A DNA stretch of 64,000 bases, taken from assembly GCA_019114985.1 (NCBI GenBank), contig DXEM01000001.1, positions 62,001-126,000 of the forward strand, given 5' to 3'. The stretch's first letter is position 1, and every line of letters starts with the position of its first letter. Positions 59,780 to 64,000 of this stretch are shown piece after piece. Under the pieces are notes generated by a model that had not been told where the DNA came from, ran no database searches, and worked only from the letters and a program-made list of their open reading frames with translations. The stretch is from Candidatus Anaerostipes excrementavium (GTDB taxonomy: Bacteria; Bacillota; Clostridia; Lachnospirales; Lachnospiraceae). A program made the position numbers and the translations under genes.

Positions 59780-59853
59780 TTTACATTTAACGCAAAGTTT
59801 ACACAACACTCCTTTTGGATTTAACATAGCCGCTGTAACATAGGTTTTGTAAT
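59780..59853 (+). promoter_or_regulatory. Repeated TTTACA/TTAACA elements upstream of pstS
   Basis: TTTACA (59780 and 59798), TTAACA (59821), CTGTAAC (59833) and TTGTAAT (59847) recur upstream of pstS. They resemble half-sites of the PhoP/PhoB phosphate-starvation regulators, but the spacing is irregular. The gene set and the response-regulator start downstream support phosphate control. Confidence 0.4.
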
Positions 59854-59880
59854 TGAAACAGATCAAAAGGAGAGAACAAA

Positions 59881-60750
59881 ATGAGAAAGAAGATTATGAC
59901 TTTAGCATTAGCAACCGTAGCGGCAGCAAGCTTTCTGACAGGATGCGGCGGCGGAGGAAATAGCAAAGGCAGTGAAGAAATCGCAGTTGTATCCAGAGAA
60001 GACGGTTCAGGAACAAGAGGCGCATTTGTTGAATTATTCGGAATTGAAGAAGAGAAAGATGGCAAGAAAGTTGATATGACAACTTCTGCTGCTCAGATTA
60101 CCAACTCTACTTCCGTTATGATGACAACGATTGCGGAAAACGATGCGGCGATTGGCTACATATCTTTAGGATCCTTAAATGACACAGTAAAAGCGCTTAA
60201 GATCGATGGGGCAGAAGCATCTGCAGAAAACGTAAAGAATGGATCATACAAAGTGGTTCGTCCATTTAACATTGTAACCAAAGATAAGTTAAGCGATGCA
60301 GCTCAGGATTTCCAGAATTATATCATGAGCAAAGAAGGGCAGCAGATTGTAGAAGACAACGGTTACATCAAAGTAGACGAGGAAGCAGCTGCGTTCAAGT
60401 CTAACGGAGCAGAAGGAAAAGTGGTTGTTTCCGGATCTTCTTCTGTCACACCAGTAATGGAGAAATTGAAAGAAGCTTATGAAAAAGCCAACGATAAAGT
60501 GACAATTGAAGTACAGCAGAGTGATTCTACAACAGGTGTTAACAATGCAGTTGACGGTGTGTGTGACATCGGAATGGCTTCTCGTGACCTGGCAGACAGT
60601 GAGACATCAAAAGGAGCAAAAGCAACAGCAATTGCCCAGGATGGCATCGCAGTTATCGTGAATAAAGACAAAGATGTGGATGAGTTATCTTCTGATCAGG
60701 TAAAAGCAATCTTTACAGGAGAAACAACATCTTGGGGCGATATCAAATAA
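59881..60750 (+). CDS. pstS: Phosphate ABC transporter substrate-binding lipoprotein PstS
   Basis: Binds inorganic phosphate outside the cell. A lipoprotein signal ends in the lipobox LTGC with Cys22. Phosphate-binding segments VSREDGSGTRGAF and SGSSSVTPVME are present. The 289 residues are normal. AAGGAG lies upstream. First gene of pstSCAB-phoU, followed by a response regulator; expression on phosphate starvation is expected. Confidence 0.96.
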   Translation: MRKKIMTLALATVAAASFLTGCGGGGNSKGSEEIAVVSREDGSGTRGAFVELFGIEEEKDGKKVDMTTSAAQITNSTSVMMTTIAENDAAIGYISLGSLNDTVKALKIDGAEASAENVKNGSYKVVRPFNIVTKDKLSDAAQDFQNYIMSKEGQQIVEDNGYIKVDEEAAAFKSNGAEGKVVVSGSSSVTPVMEKLKEAYEKANDKVTIEVQQSDSTTGVNNAVDGVCDIGMASRDLADSETSKGAKATAIAQDGIAVIVNKDKDVDELSSDQVKAIFTGETTSWGDIK

Positions 60751-60777
60751 GAATGAAGTAAATTAGGTGAGGAATTT

Positions 60778-61629
60778 ATGAAGAAATATAAAGAACAAAT
60801 TATGAATGTGGTATTCCTGATTGCAGCGTGTGCTTCCATTCTTGCAGTTATTCTGATTTGTGCTTTCTTATTCATAAATGGAATTCCTACCATAGGGGAA
60901 ATTGGACTTGGGAATTTTATAGCCGGAGAGATTTGGATGCCAAGGAATGAATTCTTTGGCATCTTCCCTATGATTTTGGGAAGCATTTATGTAACAGCGG
61001 GAGCAATTATCGTAGGAGTACCAATTGGGATCTTAGCAGCAATTTATATGGCGAGATTCTGCAATGAAAAAATTTATAAGATCATCAAACCGGCAGTTGG
61101 ACTTTTGGCTGGAATTCCTTCTGTAGTATATGGATTTTTCGGTATGGTCGTTTTGGTTCCGACCTTTCGACAGATGTTCGGCGGGACAGGAAACAGTTTA
61201 TTTACGGCATCCATTCTTCTTGGAATCATGATTCTTCCGACAATCGTGGAAGTGTCAGAGAGTGCAATCCGCGCCGTGCCGGACAGTTATTATGAAGGAT
61301 CTCTCGGACTTGGGGCAAGCCACGAAAGAAGCGTATTTTTTGCAGTGCTCCCGGCAGCAAAATCAGGAATCCTGGCTGGAGTTGTTCTGGGAATCGGACG
61401 TGCGATCGGTGAAACTATGGCTGTTGTAATGGTAGCCGGAAACCAGGCAGTCGTACCTTCCGGACTCTTTAACGGAGTTAGAACGCTGACATCCAATATC
61501 GTATTGGAGATGGGATATGCGACAGACCTTCACAGAGAAGCGCTGATCGCGACGGCAGTTGTATTATTTGTATTTATCTTGTTGATCAATCTCTGCTTCG
61601 CAGCATTAAAGAAGAAGGAGGGAATCTAA
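60778..61629 (+). CDS. pstC: Phosphate ABC transporter permease PstC
   Basis: Membrane permease of 283 residues with six helices. The ABC-permease loop ESAIRAVPDSYYEGSLGLGAS and the PstC-type N-terminus are seen. GGTGAGG lies upstream. It heterodimerises with PstA, encoded directly after, and is energised by PstB. Confidence 0.95.
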   Translation: MKKYKEQIMNVVFLIAACASILAVILICAFLFINGIPTIGEIGLGNFIAGEIWMPRNEFFGIFPMILGSIYVTAGAIIVGVPIGILAAIYMARFCNEKIYKIIKPAVGLLAGIPSVVYGFFGMVVLVPTFRQMFGGTGNSLFTASILLGIMILPTIVEVSESAIRAVPDSYYEGSLGLGASHERSVFFAVLPAAKSGILAGVVLGIGRAIGETMAVVMVAGNQAVVPSGLFNGVRTLTSNIVLEMGYATDLHREALIATAVVLFVFILLINLCFAALKKKEGI

Positions 61630-61630
61630 G

Positions 61631-62533
61631 ATGGAGGCCGTAAAAAAAATGCAGAATACAGAAGAGATTCAGGGAATCAATAAAGTTACTTTTGGCCAGA
61701 AGATGAAATCGTACAAGAGAACGCCGTTATCTTTTGTATTATGGTTTCTGGTAAATGCGGCCATTATCATAACTGTGGCAATTTTGTTTTTCCTGATTGG
61801 ATATATTTTAATCAACGGTGTTCCGAATCTGACTTCAGATTTGTTTTCTTTTGAATATACGACCGAAAATGTATCTATGTTTCCGGCAATTATTAATACA
61901 TTGATGATGACAGGGCTTTCCTTGCTTTTTGCAGTGCCGCTTGGAATTTTTGCTTCTATTTATCTGGTAGAGTACGCAAAGCGCGGCAACAAATTGGTAG
62001 AAGTTGTTCGAGTTACAGCAGAGACTCTGCAGGGAATTCCTTCCATTGTATATGGATTGTTTGGTATGCTTTTCTTCGTCGGAGCGCTGGGATGGGGATT
62101 ATCTGTTTTATCCGGTGCGGCGACAATGGCAATCATGATCCTTCCGCTGATCATGCGTACCAGTGAGGAAGCGCTGAAATCCGTACCTGATTCTTTCCGT
62201 GAAGGAAGTTTTGGACTTGGAGCCGGAAAACTGCGTACAGTATTCCGCATCGTTTTGCCATCTGCAGTTCCGGGAATCCTGTCAGGCATTATCTTAGCAA
62301 TCGGACGTGTCGTAGGGGAGACCGCAGCACTGATGTATACAGCAGGTACTGTAGCGGAGATTCCGGCAAATATTATGGGATCCGGACGTACGCTGGCTGT
62401 GCATATGTATACATTGTCTTGTGAGGGACTTCATATTAATCAGGCTTACGCGACCGCAGTTGTATTGTTGATCACCGTATTGCTGATCAACGCAGTTTCC
62501 TCATTTATTGCAAAACGAATCACGAAAGGGTAG
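61631..62533 (+). CDS. pstA: Phosphate ABC transporter permease PstA
   Basis: Second permease of 300 residues with six helices. The EAA-type loop SEEALKSVPDSFREGSFGLGAG is diagnostic. It has an extended cytoplasmic N-terminus (about 1-35). It begins one base after the pstC stop, with AAGGAGG at the pstC end, so the permease subunits are translated together. Confidence 0.95.
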   Translation: MEAVKKMQNTEEIQGINKVTFGQKMKSYKRTPLSFVLWFLVNAAIIITVAILFFLIGYILINGVPNLTSDLFSFEYTTENVSMFPAIINTLMMTGLSLLFAVPLGIFASIYLVEYAKRGNKLVEVVRVTAETLQGIPSIVYGLFGMLFFVGALGWGLSVLSGAATMAIMILPLIMRTSEEALKSVPDSFREGSFGLGAGKLRTVFRIVLPSAVPGILSGIILAIGRVVGETAALMYTAGTVAEIPANIMGSGRTLAVHMYTLSCEGLHINQAYATAVVLLITVLLINAVSSFIAKRITKG

Positions 62534-62539
62534 AATAAA

Positions 62540-63292
62540 ATGGAAACAAAATTTAAAATTGACAATTTAGATTTATATTATGGAAAATTTAAGGCGCTTA
62601 AGGATATCAATTTAGATCTCCCGGAGCATGAGATTACAGCTTTTATCGGACCATCCGGATGTGGAAAATCAACGCTTTTGAAATCTCTGAATCGTATGAA
62701 TGACTTGGTAGAGGGATGCAAGATTACCGGAAAAGTCACTTTAGACGGTGAAGATATCTATGGCGATATGGATGTCAATCTGTTAAGGAAGCGTGTTGGA
62801 ATGGTGTTCCAGAAACCAAATCCGTTTCCGATGAGCGTTTATGATAATATTGCTTATGGTCCAAGAACTCACGGAATTCATAACAAGGCCCAGCTGGATG
62901 AAATTGTTGAAAAGTCATTAAGAAGCGCGGCGATTTGGGATGAATTAAAAGACCGTTTGAAAAAGAGCGCTCTGGGGCTGTCCGGAGGACAGCAGCAGCG
63001 TCTTTGTATCGCAAGAGCTTTGGCGGTAGAACCGGAAGTTCTTCTGATGGATGAGCCGACTTCCGCGCTGGATCCAATTTCTACTTCCAAAATCGAAGAT
63101 CTTGCGGTAGAATTAAAATCGAAATATACGATCATCATGGTAACGCATAACATGCAGCAGGCAGTCAGGATTTCTGATAGAACGGCATTTTTCTTACTAG
63201 GAGAGATGGTAGAGTTCGGCAAATCAGGAGAACTGTTCTCTATGCCTAAGGACAAACGGACAGAAGACTACATTACAGGGAGGTTTGGTTGA
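62540..63292 (+). CDS. pstB: Phosphate ABC transporter ATP-binding protein PstB
   Basis: ATPase of 250 residues. Walker [10 protein letters not shown], the signature LSGGQQQR and Walker [13 protein letters not shown] are all present, with the PstB-specific [10 protein letters not shown]. It begins six bases after pstA. Its end overlaps the region of the phoU ribosome binding site. Confidence 0.97.
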   Translation: METKFKIDNLDLYYGKFKALKDINLDLPEHEITAFIGPSGCGKSTLLKSLNRMNDLVEGCKITGKVTLDGEDIYGDMDVNLLRKRVGMVFQKPNPFPMSVYDNIAYGPRTHGIHNKAQLDEIVEKSLRSAAIWDELKDRLKKSALGLSGGQQQRLCIARALAVEPEVLLMDEPTSALDPISTSKIEDLAVELKSKYTIIMVTHNMQQAVRISDRTAFFLLGEMVEFGKSGELFSMPKDKRTEDYITGRFG

Positions 63293-63293
63293 T

Positions 63294-63947
63294 ATGAGAA
63301 ACCGATTTGACAGGCAGCTGATGCGTCTGAATCAGGAAATGGTCGATATGGGAGCTCTTTGTGAAGAAATCATTACAGCGGCGGCAAAAGTCGTAGCTAC
63401 CAGAGACAAGGAGCTGATACAGGATGCAAAAGGGATGGAAGAAGAGATCAATCACAAAGAACGTGATATTGAACGTATTTGTATGAAGCTTTTGCTTCAG
63501 CAGCAGCCGGTGGCGACGGATCTTCGCGTAATCTCATCTGCTTTGAAGATGGTATCCGATATGGAGCGTATCGGTGACCAGGCAGGAGATATTATCGGAA
63601 TTGTAAAGAAAGATTCAGCGATTCCTGCACAGATCGAGAATACCCATCTGGAGAAGATGGCACAGGCAACGATCGATATGGTTTCCCGAAGCATCAAGGC
63701 GTTTGTAAAAGAAAATCTCGGACTTGCCCGTGAAGTAATCGAACAGGATGATCTGGTCGATAAGCTTTTCAGCCAGGTGAAAAAAGAGGTCATTACAATG
63801 ATTCATGAAGAACCTGAGCGAGGAGAAGAATGGATTGCGATTCTTATGATTGCCAAGTATTTTGAACGTATCGGTGATCATGCAAGCAATATCGCGGAAT
63901 GGGTAGAGTACGCGATTACCGGAGAATATAAAGGAGGAAGCTTGTGA
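63294..63947 (+). CDS. phoU: Phosphate signalling regulator PhoU
   Basis: Cytoplasmic helical protein that links the Pst transporter to PhoR. Two PhoU repeats with metal-binding ERIGD-type motifs (MERIGDQAGDI near residue 80 and FERIGDHASNIAEW near residue 190). The ATG after GGGAGG gives 217 residues; a TTG nine bases upstream almost touches that site. Its stop overlaps the next start by GTGA. Confidence 0.95.
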   Translation: MRNRFDRQLMRLNQEMVDMGALCEEIITAAAKVVATRDKELIQDAKGMEEEINHKERDIERICMKLLLQQQPVATDLRVISSALKMVSDMERIGDQAGDIIGIVKKDSAIPAQIENTHLEKMAQATIDMVSRSIKAFVKENLGLAREVIEQDDLVDKLFSQVKKEVITMIHEEPERGEEWIAILMIAKYFERIGDHASNIAEWVEYAITGEYKGGSL

Positions 63948-64000
63948 TTTTTGTTGTAGAAGACGATCCGAATATTAGAGAACTTGTGACGTATACACTG
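63944..64000 (+). CDS. phoP: Response regulator, 5' end only (probable PhoP/PhoB)
   Basis: A GTG start six bases behind AAGGAGG and overlapping the phoU stop opens a frame of 19 codons to the window end. The peptide IFVVEDDPNIRELVTYTL has the acidic pair and hydrophobic strand of a receiver domain. Following pst-phoU it is most likely the phosphate regulator. Only the first 19 residues are visible. Confidence 0.8.
   Translation, partial: MIFVVEDDPNIRELVTYTL

Noticed and set aside
59738-59866. Upstream extension of the antitoxin-like frame
   Set aside because: The extra 43 residues look unlike an antitoxin and occupy the pstS promoter region; the shorter frame is the more cautious call.

Overview
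The window looks like a chromosomal segment of a spore-forming, anaerobic, low-to-moderate G+C Firmicute of the class Clostridia, most likely a Lachnospiraceae. The reasons are the spoIIGA-sigE sporulation pair, single-chain glycyl-tRNA synthetase, GatCAB amidotransferase, a PASTA-kinase/PP2C pair next to rsmB-rlmN-rsgA, an AUU-initiated infC behind an L20-type leader, tRNAs without encoded CCA, and many PTS systems. I saw no prophage, intact insertion sequence, CRISPR array or rRNA operon. The window is mostly core genome with two carbohydrate islands.

Layout. 1-11162 is a long + strand run: priA (3' part), def, fmt, rsmB, rlmN, PP2C phosphatase, PASTA kinase, rsgA, thiN, then a membrane protein, a gamma-carbonic-anhydrase-like protein and a zinc-ribbon membrane protein. 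A structured intergenic region precedes gatCAB (11371-14586). Three HAD phosphatases follow, two of them a tandem duplication. 17182-23937 is a sugar-acid island: a divergent RpiR regulator, a mannose-family PTS (IIC, IID, IIA, IIB), a D-2-hydroxyacid dehydrogenase, a small membrane protein and 6-phosphogluconate dehydrogenase. The gene content fits uptake of 2-ketogluconate or gluconate and conversion through 6-phosphogluconate to ribulose 5-phosphate. A convergent radical SAM gene and a PAP2 phosphatase follow. 25640-32340 is a galactitol-type island: a PRD/EIIB/EIIA regulator, PTS IIA/IIB/IIC, a class II aldolase and a galactitol-1-phosphate dehydrogenase. A composite repeat lies between regulator and PTS.

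32449-46804 holds a convergent aldose-epimerase-like gene, prfC, yhdT-panF, infC-rpmI-rplT with its leader, purine nucleoside phosphorylase with an amidohydrolase, a secreted SH3-NlpC/P60 endopeptidase, an XRE regulator, two leucine tRNAs, a base-excision-repair neighbourhood (nfo, metallo-beta-lactamase fold protein, deoxyinosine glycosylase) and spoIIGA-sigE. 46861-49187 is a compact Fe-S unit: an HxlR regulator divergent from sufC and a short SufB/D. Next come an M16C peptidase, era, recO, an XRE regulator, glyS, ppk1 and pyrC. The end holds a decayed PIN toxin-antitoxin remnant facing pstSCAB-phoU and the start of a response regulator.

Most notable: (i) the keto-gluconate-type PTS island, whose divergent promoters carry their -35 boxes in the two arms of one inverted repeat; (ii) the minimal HxlR-SufC-SufB unit with candidate operators; (iii) the spoIIGA promoter with a 21-nt spacer placed so that the mRNA would be nearly leaderless; (iv) the two-copy 64-bp repeat with a 35-bp hairpin element that recurs inverted about 21 kb away; (v) an internally deleted PIN toxin. 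All functions come from reading motifs and context; no database search was run.
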